Part shown: one piece after another, positions 18,169 through 26,073 of the stretch
Layout of the letters: each line of letters begins with the position of its first letter
How positions within the stretch are numbered: position 1 is the stretch's first letter
NCBI RefSeq assembly: GCF_001005305.1
Contig: NZ_LBMH01000004.1
Span: 186,001-250,000 of the forward strand
Reading direction: 5' to 3'
Length of the DNA stretch: 64,000 nt
Origin: Kordia zhangzhouensis
Lineage (GTDB): Bacteria; Bacteroidota; Bacteroidia; Flavobacteriales; Flavobacteriaceae
Made by a program: the position numbers and the translations under genes
Notes under the pieces: generated by a model
What the model was told of the DNA's origin: nothing
What the model saw: only the letters and a program-made list of their open reading frames with translations
Databases searched by the model: none

Positions 18169-18582
18169 TTAGTATTCTACTAAGATAGCTTGTAATTTTT
18201 GTAATTCTTCTTTCAATTGAACTATTTGTTCAGATAAAGTGCCTTCAATTTGTTCCAATGGAACTGGAGGAGCTATTAAAATAAAAGAGTAAATAGCATT
18301 ATTGTCTGATCCAATCACCACTCTTGAATATGCAACTCCAACACTTCCGTCTGGCATTGTCATATACCAGTCAATTGTTCCTAACTCTTTGTTGGTTTTG
18401 ATTTCTAGACCAATTTTCATTTCACCATTTGGTGTTATTAATAATGCTGATTTTTCGTCAGCTTCTTTAAATGCATTTGTCCACTCCGAAAGATTTGAAG
18501 GATTAGAAATATATTCAAATGCTTTGTTTTTTGATGTTTGAATGCTTACACTTTGCACATCGAAATTTTTAATTTTATTCAT
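18169..18582 (-). CDS. SRPBCC/START-like domain protein
   Basis: A 137-aa single-domain protein with the SRPBCC pattern: KAFEYISNPSNLSEWTNAF near the N terminus, central beta strands with DWYMTMPDG, and a long C-terminal helix (EQIVQLKEELQKLQAIL). Such domains bind hydrophobic ligands. It is upstream of the sigma factor and probably co-transcribed, which suggests that it modulates the same response. No catalytic residues can be assigned. Confidence 0.75.
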   Translation of the reverse strand: MNKIKNFDVQSVSIQTSKNKAFEYISNPSNLSEWTNAFKEADEKSALLITPNGEMKIGLEIKTNKELGTIDWYMTMPDGSVGVAYSRVVIGSDNNAIYSFILIAPPVPLEQIEGTLSEQIVQLKEELQKLQAILVEY

Positions 18583-18662
18583 TTTTTTATCTTTTATGTA
18601 CTCAATGAATTTTGATTACAATATGTTAGACAGGTAAAAATGTTAAGTGTGATTTTTTTTCT

Positions 18663-18770
18663 TTATTTTTTTGGCAGAAGATTGCGGTAGTAGAAGTAGA
18701 CATACCAACGTTTGGAAAGGTCTCCATCAGCATCATAAATCTTAGGTTCTGTGTACAGATTCTTACTCAA
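18663..18770 (-). pseudogene. Tyrosine-recombinase (phage integrase) N-terminal remnant
   Basis: A short minus-strand frame encodes SKNLYTEPKIYDADGDLSK then RWYVYFYYRN before hitting stop at 18663-18665. I recognise this as the N-terminal SAM-like region of Bacteroidota site-specific tyrosine recombinases (usually about 400 aa). Only about 35 codons remain; a frame break follows YYRN and no catalytic domain is present. It sits about 115 bp downstream of a tRNA-Met gene, on the same strand, the classical place for an integrated element. Confidence 0.7.
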
Positions 18771-18819
18771 GTATATGCGTTAATATATGCGTTTGTTAAA
18801 AGGAGATGTAATTTAGTCA

Positions 18820-18853
18820 TAAAAAAAACGGTTTTCCACTTTTGGAAAACCGT
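18820..18853 (-). terminator. Rho-independent terminator of the tRNA-Met gene
   Basis: An 11-bp perfect stem (ACGGTTTTCCA / TGGAAAACCGT) with a 4-nt loop, followed on the minus strand by eight T. It lies 34 bp after the tRNA 3' end. Confidence 0.92.
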
Positions 18854-18886
18854 ATAAATACTGACTTTGAGTCTATTTTATCTTAG

Positions 18887-18960
18887 TAGCGAGGACGAGA
18901 GTTGAACTCGTGACCTCCGGGTTATGAATCCGACGCTCTAACCAACTGAGCTACCTCGCC
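18887..18960 (-). tRNA. tRNA-Met (CAT), elongator type
   Basis: A complete 74-nt cloverleaf on the minus strand: acceptor GGCGAGG / CCTCGCT (first pair G-U), D arm GCTCAGTTGGTTAGAGC, anticodon loop TTCATAA with CAT at 18924-18926, T arm with GAGTTCAACTC, discriminator A. CCA is not encoded. The first pair and loop suit an elongator tRNA-Met, although a Lys-modified Ile2 tRNA also reads CAT and cannot be fully excluded. Confidence 0.92.
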
Positions 18961-18973
18961 TTGATTGCGGCTG

Positions 18974-19004
18974 CAAATATAGTAACATTTTTTTTTTGAG
19001 CAAA
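18974..19004 (-). promoter_or_regulatory. Consensus promoter of the tRNA-Met gene
   Basis: On the minus strand TTTG (19004-19001) is followed by a 19-bp spacer and TATATTTG (18981-18974), matching the Bacteroidota TTTG / TAnnTTTG promoter exactly. It ends 13 bp before the tRNA 5' end. Confidence 0.85.
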
Positions 19005-19089
19005 CAATCCACAAAAATTATTTTTTTTGTTCTTTTCTTTTAAACTTATCAATTAATGTATATATTGTCGACAACATAATTAATAAAGC

Positions 19090-19476
19090 ATGTCAGATAA
19101 AGTTAAATACGAAATAGAATTCCCTATACAATCTTCGCCACAACTGTTATTTCAATATATTTCAACGCCTTCAGGAATGTCCGAATGGTTTGCCGATAAT
19201 GTAAACTCAAGAGGAGAGTTATTTACCTTTATTTGGGACGGAAGTGAAGAAATAGCCAAGCTTTTAGGTAAAAAAAGTAATGAACGTATCCGTTTTCAAT
19301 GGGAGGATGATGAAGACACTTCCTATTATTTTGAAATGAAAATTGTGGTTGATGAAATTACAAAAGATGTTTCCTTGATTGTTACAGATCACACTGAAGA
19401 AGATGAGTTGGAAGAAGCTAAAATGCTGTGGGAGAATCAAATAGGAAGTTTAAAGCAAGTTTTAGGCTCTCGCTAA
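19090..19476 (+). CDS. START-like (AHSA1-type) domain protein
   Basis: A 128-aa protein beginning with KYEIEFPIQSSPQLLFQYIS and SGMSEWFADNV, the typical entry strands and helix of START/AHSA1 proteins. IRFQWEDDEDTSYYFEM is the beta core, and the final helix holds EEAKMLWENQIGSLKQVL. This small acidic family is conserved through Flavobacteriaceae; no function has been established to my knowledge. It ends about 30 bp before a terminator. Confidence 0.8.
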   Translation: MSDKVKYEIEFPIQSSPQLLFQYISTPSGMSEWFADNVNSRGELFTFIWDGSEEIAKLLGKKSNERIRFQWEDDEDTSYYFEMKIVVDEITKDVSLIVTDHTEEDELEEAKMLWENQIGSLKQVLGSR

Positions 19477-19504
19477 GAAAATCACTAATATATAAAGTAT
19501 ATTT

Positions 19505-19530
19505 GCCTTGATAAAAATCAAGGCTTTTTT
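19505..19530 (+). terminator. Terminator abutting the next start codon
   Basis: Stem GCCTTGAT / ATCAAGGC (8 bp) with an AAAA loop, followed by TTTTTT. The ATG of the aminotransferase gene begins at the very next base. Confidence 0.85.
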
Positions 19531-20367
19531 ATGGTTAATTTTAATGGAACTATTAGTAAAGATACAACACAAATAGATATTGAAAATAGAGGGTTAAAAT
19601 ATGGTGATGCTCTTTTTGAAACATTACGTGTTGTAGGAAATAAAATCCTTTTCTGGGAAGATCATTATTTTCGTTTAATGGAATCCATGCGCATCTTGCG
19701 AATGGAAATTCCTATGAATTTTACCATGGAGTTTCTTGAAGAAGAAGTCTTGAAAACATTAAAGACAATGAACCTGTCTAATGCACGTGTTCGATGTACC
19801 ATATATCGTGGAAATGGCGGATTGTATCTTCCCAATACTAATGATATTGCCTATATAATTACAGCAAGTGAACTTTCTTCACCATTTTATCTACTTCCAG
19901 AAAGCACGAATGAGGTTGATCTTTACAAAGATTTTTATGTAAATAAAGGCTTGCTATCTACGTTAAAAACAAATAATAAAATTATCAATGTACTAGGAAG
20001 TATCTATGCTAAGGAAAATGGACTGGATAATTGTTTGCTTGTAAATGAAGATAAAAATGTAATAGAGGCGTTGAATGGAAATATTTTTTTAGTAAAAGGA
20101 AATACAATCAAAACACCATCAATTGAAGACGGCTGCCTTAAAGGAATTCTAAGAAAGCAATTACTTGAAATTTTAGAAAAAGCGCCTAATTATGAGCTAA
20201 AAGAAGAAAGTATATCTCCTTTCGAAATTCAGAAAGCTGACGAATTTTTTATTACAAACGTGATTCAAGGTATAGTACCTATTACTAAATACAGAAAAAA
20301 ACAATTTGAGTCATCTGTAGCTAGAGATTTATTAGGGAAATTAAATCTTAAAATACGTTTGGGGTAA
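19531..20367 (+). CDS. Class IV PLP aminotransferase (PabC/IlvE superfamily)
   Basis: A 278-aa protein of PLP fold type IV. NRGLKYGDALFETLRV is the N-terminal signature. Lys146 in TLKTNNKI is the likely Schiff-base lysine, and VNEDKNVIEALNGNIFLV carries the conserved Glu of the fold, with a TPSIEDGCLKGILR end. The family includes aminodeoxychorismate lyase, branched-chain and D-amino-acid aminotransferases; sequence alone does not choose. The standard start MVNFNG directly follows a terminator T run, so this mRNA either reads through the upstream terminator or begins very close to the ATG. Confidence 0.85.
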   Translation: MVNFNGTISKDTTQIDIENRGLKYGDALFETLRVVGNKILFWEDHYFRLMESMRILRMEIPMNFTMEFLEEEVLKTLKTMNLSNARVRCTIYRGNGGLYLPNTNDIAYIITASELSSPFYLLPESTNEVDLYKDFYVNKGLLSTLKTNNKIINVLGSIYAKENGLDNCLLVNEDKNVIEALNGNIFLVKGNTIKTPSIEDGCLKGILRKQLLEILEKAPNYELKEESISPFEIQKADEFFITNVIQGIVPITKYRKKQFESSVARDLLGKLNLKIRLG

Positions 20368-20368
20368 T

Positions 20369-20938
20369 TTAATTATGACTAGGATCTTCTGGAGCGTTTG
20401 ACCAAATCAAATACTCTCCTCCAAATTCCATCATTTTATTACGCCATATTGATTTGCAAGATTTAGATATAATTTCTTTTTTAAATTCATTTTCAACAAT
20501 TATCCATGAATTTGAATTTAATTCTTCACTCAATTGGTTTGCATGCCAACCTGAATACCCCAAGAAGAACTTGATATCATCTTTTTCTAACTTGTCTTCA
20601 TCTAATAATTTCGAAATGGATGAAAAATCACCGCCCCAATAAATTCCTAAGGAAATTTCAATACTATTGGGAACTAAATGCGGGATTTTATGAATAAAGT
20701 ATAAGTTATCTTGTTCTACAGGTCCGCCATTAAAAATCTTAAAATTGGTCTTTATATGTGAAAACTGCGGAATTAGGTCAGCGAGGGTTACATTGAGCGG
20801 CTTATTCAAGATAAAACCTATAGATCCTTCATCTGTGTGGTCTGCTAGTAAAACTACTGACCTGTTAAAAGATACGTCTCCGATGATGGATGGTTCAGCG
20901 ATTAAAAGACGTCCTTTGTCAGGATTTAAGGCAATCAT
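20369..20938 (-). CDS. YqgE/AlgH family protein
   Basis: A 189-aa protein, the usual length for the family. It starts with GRLLIAEPSIIGDVSFNRSV, contains GSIGFILNKPLNV and FNGGPVEQDNLYFIH, and has the FLGYSGWHANQL motif. The family is universal in Bacteroidota and named from an alginate regulator in Pseudomonas; its biochemical role is unsettled. It lies downstream of the HU gene but behind a terminator. Confidence 0.93.
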   Translation of the reverse strand: MIALNPDKGRLLIAEPSIIGDVSFNRSVVLLADHTDEGSIGFILNKPLNVTLADLIPQFSHIKTNFKIFNGGPVEQDNLYFIHKIPHLVPNSIEISLGIYWGGDFSSISKLLDEDKLEKDDIKFFLGYSGWHANQLSEELNSNSWIIVENEFKKEIISKSCKSIWRNKMMEFGGEYLIWSNAPEDPSHN

Positions 20939-21022
20939 CTGTTATGTTATTTTTAGGTTACTTAAATCTATTAAAAAAAAATGGAATAATCAAATACACT
21001 CCAATAGACCATTTTTAAACAT

Positions 21023-21050
21023 AAAAAAAAGCGTTCAATATTGAACGCTT
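21023..21050 (-). terminator. Rho-independent terminator of the HU gene
   Basis: Near-perfect palindrome GCGTTCAA-TA-TTGAACGC with flanking A and T runs; on the minus strand it is followed by eight T. Confidence 0.9.
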
Positions 21051-21077
21051 TTGTCTAATTTATATAGTAAACTACAA

Positions 21078-21350
21078 TTAGTTAACTGCTTTTCCTAAAT
21101 CAGATCCAGCTTTAAATTTAACAACTTTCTTAGCAGCGATTTTGATAGTTTTTCCAGTTTGTGGGTTTCTTCCTTCTCTTGCAGCTCTTTCAGAAACTGA
21201 CCAAGAACCAAATCCTACTAAAGAAACTCTATCTCCTTTTTTTAAAGCTCCTTCTACATTTGATAAAAATGATTCTAATGCTTTTTTAGCTGCAGCTTTA
21301 GAAATTCCTGCGTCAGCAGCCATTGCATCGATTAATTCTGTTTTGTTCAT
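21078..21350 (-). CDS. hup: HU family DNA-binding protein
   Basis: A 90-aa histone-like protein of standard length. It begins [20 protein letters not shown] and has [26 protein letters not shown] with the beta-arm region, ending [10 protein letters not shown]. It dimerises, bends DNA non-specifically and compacts the nucleoid. It is a single-gene unit with its own consensus promoter and strong terminator, as expected for an abundant protein. Confidence 0.96.
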   Translation of the reverse strand: MNKTELIDAMAADAGISKAAAKKALESFLSNVEGALKKGDRVSLVGFGSWSVSERAAREGRNPQTGKTIKIAAKKVVKFKAGSDLGKAVN

Positions 21351-21401
21351 AATCGTTTAATTATTAATTGTTGGTTAAACATTATTTTTTAAAAGCAGTA
21401 C

Positions 21402-21430
21402 AAATTTATACGGATTTCTTTCCCATGCAA
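21402..21430 (-). promoter_or_regulatory. Consensus promoter of the HU gene
   Basis: On the minus strand TTG (21430-21428) and TAAATTTG (21409-21402) are separated by 18 bp. This matches the Bacteroidota -33/-7 pattern and lies about 50 bp before the HU start. Confidence 0.75.
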
Positions 21431-21533
21431 GTAATGACGCGGGAAAACCGCGTTTTTGTTGATAACTTCATGTGATTGTTAATAAACATGGCTGTTTTTT
21501 GTTGTTTTTCTCTGATGTCAGTAAATATAAGGG

Positions 21534-22481
21534 CTACGAGAATTTTGCGTCTTTTTCAAAATGAAATCCGTTTAGTAAAGCGACAATATCCATAGAACGT
21601 TTTCCTGGAAGCTGTACTACTTTAAGATGAATATACCCTTCTTTGACAGCAATTTTAGCTTCTTTTTTATTACTAATTACTTCACCAACAGTATATGAAT
21701 GTATTGTTTTCTCCTTTTCAACTTCGTATAATTTGACAGATAGTTCATCTGTTCCATTATGTAAAGTAGCCCAAGCAGCAGGGTAAGGACTTAAACCACG
21801 AATTTTATTGTAAATCGTGTCTATGGAATCATTCCAATCAATTTTACAAGTATCTCTGTGAATCTTGTACGCTGTTTTAATATCGTCTGTCTGCGGTTGA
21901 ATTGTTGTAGAAATATTATCTTCTGCGATGTGTTGAACAGTTTTGACCACTAATTTACTTCCTACATTCATAAGCTTGTCATGTAGAGAACCAGCGTTTT
22001 CGGTAGGATCAATTGGTACTTCTTCTTGAAATATCATTGCTCCAGTATCAATTTTTTCATCAATAAAGAAAGTAGTAACGCCAGTTTTGGTTTCTCCGTT
22101 GATGATTGCCCAATTAATTGGTGCTGCTCCACGATAATCAGGAAGCAACGAAGCATGTAAATTAAACGTTCCGTATGCTGGCATTTGCCATACTACTTTG
22201 GGTAGCATTCTAAAGGCTACTACGATTTGTAAATTGGCTTGTAACGATTTTAATTCTTCTATAAACGATTCTCTTTTTAGATTGGTTGGTTGCATTACAT
22301 GTAAATTGTTTGCAAGAGCAAACTTTTTTACAGCCGATTGGTTCATTTTTCTTCCACGTCCAGCAGGCTTATCAGGAGCTGTTATTACTCCAACTACATT
22401 GTATTGAGCATTTAATAAGGCTTGTAAAGTAGCAACCGCAAAATCAGGAGTTCCCATAAAAACAATTCTTAGGTCTCTCAT
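21534..22481 (-). CDS. fmt: Methionyl-tRNA formyltransferase
   Basis: A 315-aa protein. RIVFMGTPDFAVATLQALL opens the formyltransferase Rossmann domain, FNLHASLLPDYRGAAPINWAIINGE contains the catalytic Asn/His and SLLPxYRG motif, and a C-terminal OB-like domain follows (about 205-315). It formylates initiator Met-tRNA using 10-formyl-tetrahydrofolate. It starts 3 bp after the RecQ stop, in an operon with the P-loop ATPase gene first. Confidence 0.97.
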   Translation of the reverse strand: MRDLRIVFMGTPDFAVATLQALLNAQYNVVGVITAPDKPAGRGRKMNQSAVKKFALANNLHVMQPTNLKRESFIEELKSLQANLQIVVAFRMLPKVVWQMPAYGTFNLHASLLPDYRGAAPINWAIINGETKTGVTTFFIDEKIDTGAMIFQEEVPIDPTENAGSLHDKLMNVGSKLVVKTVQHIAEDNISTTIQPQTDDIKTAYKIHRDTCKIDWNDSIDTIYNKIRGLSPYPAAWATLHNGTDELSVKLYEVEKEKTIHSYTVGEVISNKKEAKIAVKEGYIHLKVVQLPGKRSMDIVALLNGFHFEKDAKFS

Positions 22482-22484
22482 ATA

Positions 22485-24383
22485 TTATAAGGTATAGGTT
22501 TGTGTTTTTGTTAATTTGATTTGATTAGATTCCAAAAGTAATTGAATAATCGCTAAAATCAATTCTTCTCGATACGGTAATACACTACAAAGCTCATTTG
22601 AATTCATTTCCTTTTTTTGAAGACATTTTAGTATATCATCTTTAATAACGATTTGCAATTCATTAGAAGGTCTTGTTATTTTTTGTGTTTTACAGACAGA
22701 GCAAATGCCACATGGCTTTTTTTCTTCCTCACCAAAATAGGAGAGAAGTTGTATGTTTTTACAAGTTTCACGATTTTTTATGTAATCAATAACTGCCTGA
22801 ACACGTGTTTTCTTTAGTTCGTTTTGTACGTTTACTTCTTTAGCAATTCTATGAATGGTTTTGTCATCTTCACGAGCTACTAGGAATGTAATTTCGGCAT
22901 CCGTCTTTATTTCTTCTAAAGAAATGATTTCATCTTTTGCCAATTGACGAATAACAGCAATGATTTTTTCTTTGGGTAATCCTAATTTCTGAGAAATAAA
23001 TGCTGTGTTGATATTTATTTTTTGCTCAAAGGCACCGCCATACATACGTAAAATGGCTTGTGAGATGAGGTTTAGGCTAGAATTAGTCTCTAAATATTCT
23101 AAAAGATTGTGTTGATCTACAATAAATTGCAGTGTTGTCTTTTTAAAGAAATTTTGAGACAATTGCACAATGCTGTGTCTGTCCAATAACTGTAAAGCTG
23201 CATACGTTTTTTGTGAAGGAAATTGATATGCTTTGCAAAATTCATAAAACGCAAAAGCATGTTTAGTATCATATCCTTCTCCGTAGGCAATCTGAAAAAA
23301 ATTGCATAATTTTCTAAACACTAATTTTAAAAATTCTACATCAGGTACGTTTTGAATAAACTGTTGTTGTAGCACACGAATGTCATCTTCATCTGTTAAA
23401 ATGATTGCATTTGCAGAATCTCCATTTCTGCCCGCACGTCCAGCTTCTTGATAATAATTTTCCAAGCAATCAGGCAACTGTACGTGAATCACATTTTTTA
23501 CATCAGCTTTATCGATTCCCATACCGAAAGCATTGGTAGCAACAATAGTTTGTACGCTACCGCTCAACCATTTTTGTAAACTTTCTTTTTTTTCTTCAGA
23601 AGAAAGACCTCCGTGAAAAAATATACTTGTAAGTCCTTTTCGAAGAAGTGCTTCATGAATAGTTGTTGTACTTTTGCGATTTCGAGTGTATATAATACAT
23701 GACTGAGGATACTTACGAAGCGTTTTTTCTATAGTTGTTATTTTATGCTCTGTTTCATACACATTATACGAAATGTTTTTGCGTGAAAACGATTGCTGAA
23801 ATTTATGTACATTTTTTAAATGTAAACTATGTATAATGTCATCTACAACGGTAGGAGTTGCCGTGGCAGTTAGTGCAATACAAGGAATGCTAGGTAAAAA
23901 CGCTCGTAGGGTATGAATGTTTTTATAAGCCGGTCTAAAATCATTTCCCCATTGCGAAATACAGTGAGCTTCATCAACAGCGATTAAATTAACGTGCATT
24001 TGACGAATACGTTCCTGAATAATTTCTTGTTGCAATCGTTCTGGAGAGATATATAAAAACTTATAATTTCCATACACACAATTGTCTAATAACGCACTAA
24101 TTTCATTACTTTTTAAGCCACCAGTAATGGCAATTGCTTTGATTCCGTTGGCTTTTAAATTGGCTACTTGATCTTGAATAAGCGCAACCAAAGGAGAAAT
24201 AACAATACAAATACCATCCATTTGTAAGGCAGGAATTTGGAAACAAATTGATTTTCCGCCACCAGTTGGCAAAAGAGCTAAAGTGTCTTGTTGCTGAAGA
24301 ACAGAGGCAATGATTTCTGCTTGCAAAGGGCGAAAAGATGTGTGTCCCCAATATTTTTCTAATAGTGCAAGCGAGTTTGACAT
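22485..24383 (-). CDS. RecQ-family ATP-dependent DNA helicase
   Basis: A 632-aa superfamily 2 helicase. Walker A is LLPTGGGKSICFQ, motif II is DEAHCISQWG, motif III is ALTATA, motif V is ATNAFGMGIDKADV, and motif VI is YYQEAGRAGR. A zinc-binding segment (CKNIQLLSYFG then CGICSVC) and winged-helix region follow. It unwinds DNA 3' to 5' in recombinational repair. It lacks a clear HRDC domain, so it is the shorter RecQ paralogue. Its ATG overlaps the stop of the upstream ATPase (TAATG). Confidence 0.95.
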   Translation of the reverse strand: MSNSLALLEKYWGHTSFRPLQAEIIASVLQQQDTLALLPTGGGKSICFQIPALQMDGICIVISPLVALIQDQVANLKANGIKAIAITGGLKSNEISALLDNCVYGNYKFLYISPERLQQEIIQERIRQMHVNLIAVDEAHCISQWGNDFRPAYKNIHTLRAFLPSIPCIALTATATPTVVDDIIHSLHLKNVHKFQQSFSRKNISYNVYETEHKITTIEKTLRKYPQSCIIYTRNRKSTTTIHEALLRKGLTSIFFHGGLSSEEKKESLQKWLSGSVQTIVATNAFGMGIDKADVKNVIHVQLPDCLENYYQEAGRAGRNGDSANAIILTDEDDIRVLQQQFIQNVPDVEFLKLVFRKLCNFFQIAYGEGYDTKHAFAFYEFCKAYQFPSQKTYAALQLLDRHSIVQLSQNFFKKTTLQFIVDQHNLLEYLETNSSLNLISQAILRMYGGAFEQKININTAFISQKLGLPKEKIIAVIRQLAKDEIISLEEIKTDAEITFLVAREDDKTIHRIAKEVNVQNELKKTRVQAVIDYIKNRETCKNIQLLSYFGEEEKKPCGICSVCKTQKITRPSNELQIVIKDDILKCLQKKEMNSNELCSVLPYREELILAIIQLLLESNQIKLTKTQTYTL

Positions 24384-24922
24384 TATTGAGTAAGCGTATT
24401 AAGAATAAATGAAATGCGTTCGTCAACAGTTCCAAAAGGTACATCAATTAATTGATAACCATAATTTTCATAAGCAGCAATTAAGTACTGCTGAATTTTC
24501 AGAGCCTGTTCAAAACTTTCGTAACGTTCATTATCTTGTTCATAAATTTCTTTCCATGGAGCAAGCATAAAAGCAACGTCGTATTTATGAGATTTACAGG
24601 CATCACGAAACAAATCAGGATATGTATCTCCAGTATAATCCATATAGGCAGCTACATCAGGAATTCCACGATCGTAGAAAGCAAAGGGAACTCTCAGTTG
24701 TTCGGCATCTTGAAATTGCTGAATTCTGCCTTTGAGTAGCAGTTCACTAAATAATAAAGGTTGTGTTAAAAATAGCTGCTCAATTCCTTTTTTTTGAGCA
24801 GCAGCAGTCACTTCACGTGAAATTTCATGAAAACAGGTATGTCCATTTTCTTCTAAAGCGGAGATTAATGTTGATTTTCCTGTACCAGGTCCGCCTATAA
24901 TCAGTATTCTCTTTGTATTCAA
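24383..24922 (-). CDS. AAA_28-type P-loop nucleotide-binding protein
   Basis: About 179 aa from a TTG at 24922, just before the NTKRILIIGGPGTGKST P-loop; no ATG exists upstream in frame, and the longer GTG start at 25003 would add a tail overlapping the divergent gene. FAFYDRGIPDVAAYMDY and the region near DVAFMLAPWKEIYEQDNERYE match AAA_28 kinase-like ATPases of Bacteroidota. The substrate is unknown. It is the first gene of the ATPase-RecQ-Fmt operon and lies divergent from the DUF493 gene. Confidence 0.82.
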   Translation of the reverse strand: MNTKRILIIGGPGTGKSTLISALEENGHTCFHEISREVTAAAQKKGIEQLFLTQPLLFSELLLKGRIQQFQDAEQLRVPFAFYDRGIPDVAAYMDYTGDTYPDLFRDACKSHKYDVAFMLAPWKEIYEQDNERYESFEQALKIQQYLIAAYENYGYQLIDVPFGTVDERISFILNTLTQ

Positions 24923-25019
24923 TCTAACTAATTTATGTGGTAAAATTACGCAAATTGAAAGGAATATGAAAGTTTTGAAAGAAGCTGTATCTTTGCAGCT
25001 CACTAAGAAAAAAGAGAGA

Positions 25020-25310
25020 ATGAGTACAAAAAACGATTCGCAAGCGTTTTATGCGAAATTAAAAACTCAATTAGAAGAAACAACGCAATTTCCAACGTTG
25101 TATATGTACAAATTTATTGTGCCTTCAAGTGAAAGTAAAATTCAACAAGTACACAAAGTATTTGATAACATGGGGGCGGTTATTGATACCAAGCAATCTT
25201 CAAAAGGAACCTATACTAGTGTTACCATTACAGTCAACATGGAAAGTGCTGATGCGATAATTGCTAAATACAAGGAAGTAAGCGTAGTGGAAGGGATAAT
25301 TTCTTTATAG
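25020..25310 (+). CDS. DUF493 family protein
   Basis: 96 aa from the ATG at 25020, preceded by an AGAGAGA purine tract; the longer frame from 24966 is less likely. FPTLYMYKFIVPSS opens the ferredoxin-like fold of DUF493 (YbeD-like), and YTSVTITVNMESADAIIAKY contains the second strand-helix pair. YbeD resembles regulatory ACT-type domains; no defined role in Bacteroidota. Confidence 0.88.
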   Translation: MSTKNDSQAFYAKLKTQLEETTQFPTLYMYKFIVPSSESKIQQVHKVFDNMGAVIDTKQSSKGTYTSVTITVNMESADAIIAKYKEVSVVEGIISL

Positions 25311-25412
25311 GAGTTACGGTATCTAGTTTTTTTTTACTATTTTGCAATCACAAAATAATCTTCTCTAGAACTTTATTTTACTTCAATATTTACCTTACAA
25401 ATATATTACATT

Positions 25413-26054
25413 TTGATTGAGCAGTTAGAGTATAATACAGAGCGACAACGATTAATTATTCCTGAGTATGGACGACATATACAAAAGATGATTAATGAGG
25501 CAGTCGCTACCGAAGATGCCGAAGAGCGAAACCAACAAGCCAAAGCCATTATTGGGGTAATGGGAAATTTACAGCCGCATTTACGCGATGTGCCTGATTT
25601 TCAGCATAAATTATGGGATCAGTTATTTATTATGTCTGATTTTAAGCTTGATGTAGATTCACCTTTTCCAAAACCATCACGTGAATTACTGCAAGAACGA
25701 CCTGACCGATTGGATTATCCGCAAAACTTCCCTAAGTATCGTTTCTATGGAAATAATATCAAACGGATGATTGATGTGGCAAATAGTTGGGATGATGGAG
25801 ATATGAAGGAAGCACTAGAATATGCAATTGCAAATCACATGAAAAAGTGTTACCTCAATTGGAACAAAGATACAGTTGAAGACGAAGTAATCTTCAAGCA
25901 TTTATACAAATTAAGTGGCGGGAAAATTGATCTTGCTTCCAATGATGAAGACTTATCTGATGCTTCAAACTTAATGAAGCAACGAAAAAAGTTTTCTAAT
26001 AATAAAAATCAACAACGTAATAATAAAAATCGCAATAACAGAAAGCGTTACTAA
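25413..26054 (+). CDS. DUF4290 domain-containing protein
   Basis: A 213-aa protein starting at a TTG (25413), giving an IEQLEYNTERQRLIIPEYGR N terminus that is standard for DUF4290; no ATG is available. The body is helical. The C terminus (after about 185) is a low-complexity Asn/Lys/Arg tail that looks nucleic-acid binding. It is conserved upstream of murA in Flavobacteriaceae, here 19 bp apart. Function unknown. Confidence 0.88.
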   Translation: MIEQLEYNTERQRLIIPEYGRHIQKMINEAVATEDAEERNQQAKAIIGVMGNLQPHLRDVPDFQHKLWDQLFIMSDFKLDVDSPFPKPSRELLQERPDRLDYPQNFPKYRFYGNNIKRMIDVANSWDDGDMKEALEYAIANHMKKCYLNWNKDTVEDEVIFKHLYKLSGGKIDLASNDEDLSDASNLMKQRKKFSNNKNQQRNNKNRNNRKRY

Positions 26055-26073
26055 ATAATCACACTACTATTTT

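Noticed and set aside
21354-21382. Another copy of the TGTTTAA/TTAAACA palindrome upstream of HU
   Set aside because: The left half is CGTTTAA and the gap is 14, not 16.
24923-25003. GTG start for the P-loop ATPase
   Set aside because: It adds residues unlike the family and overlaps the divergent gene's start; the TTG beside the P-loop is preferred.
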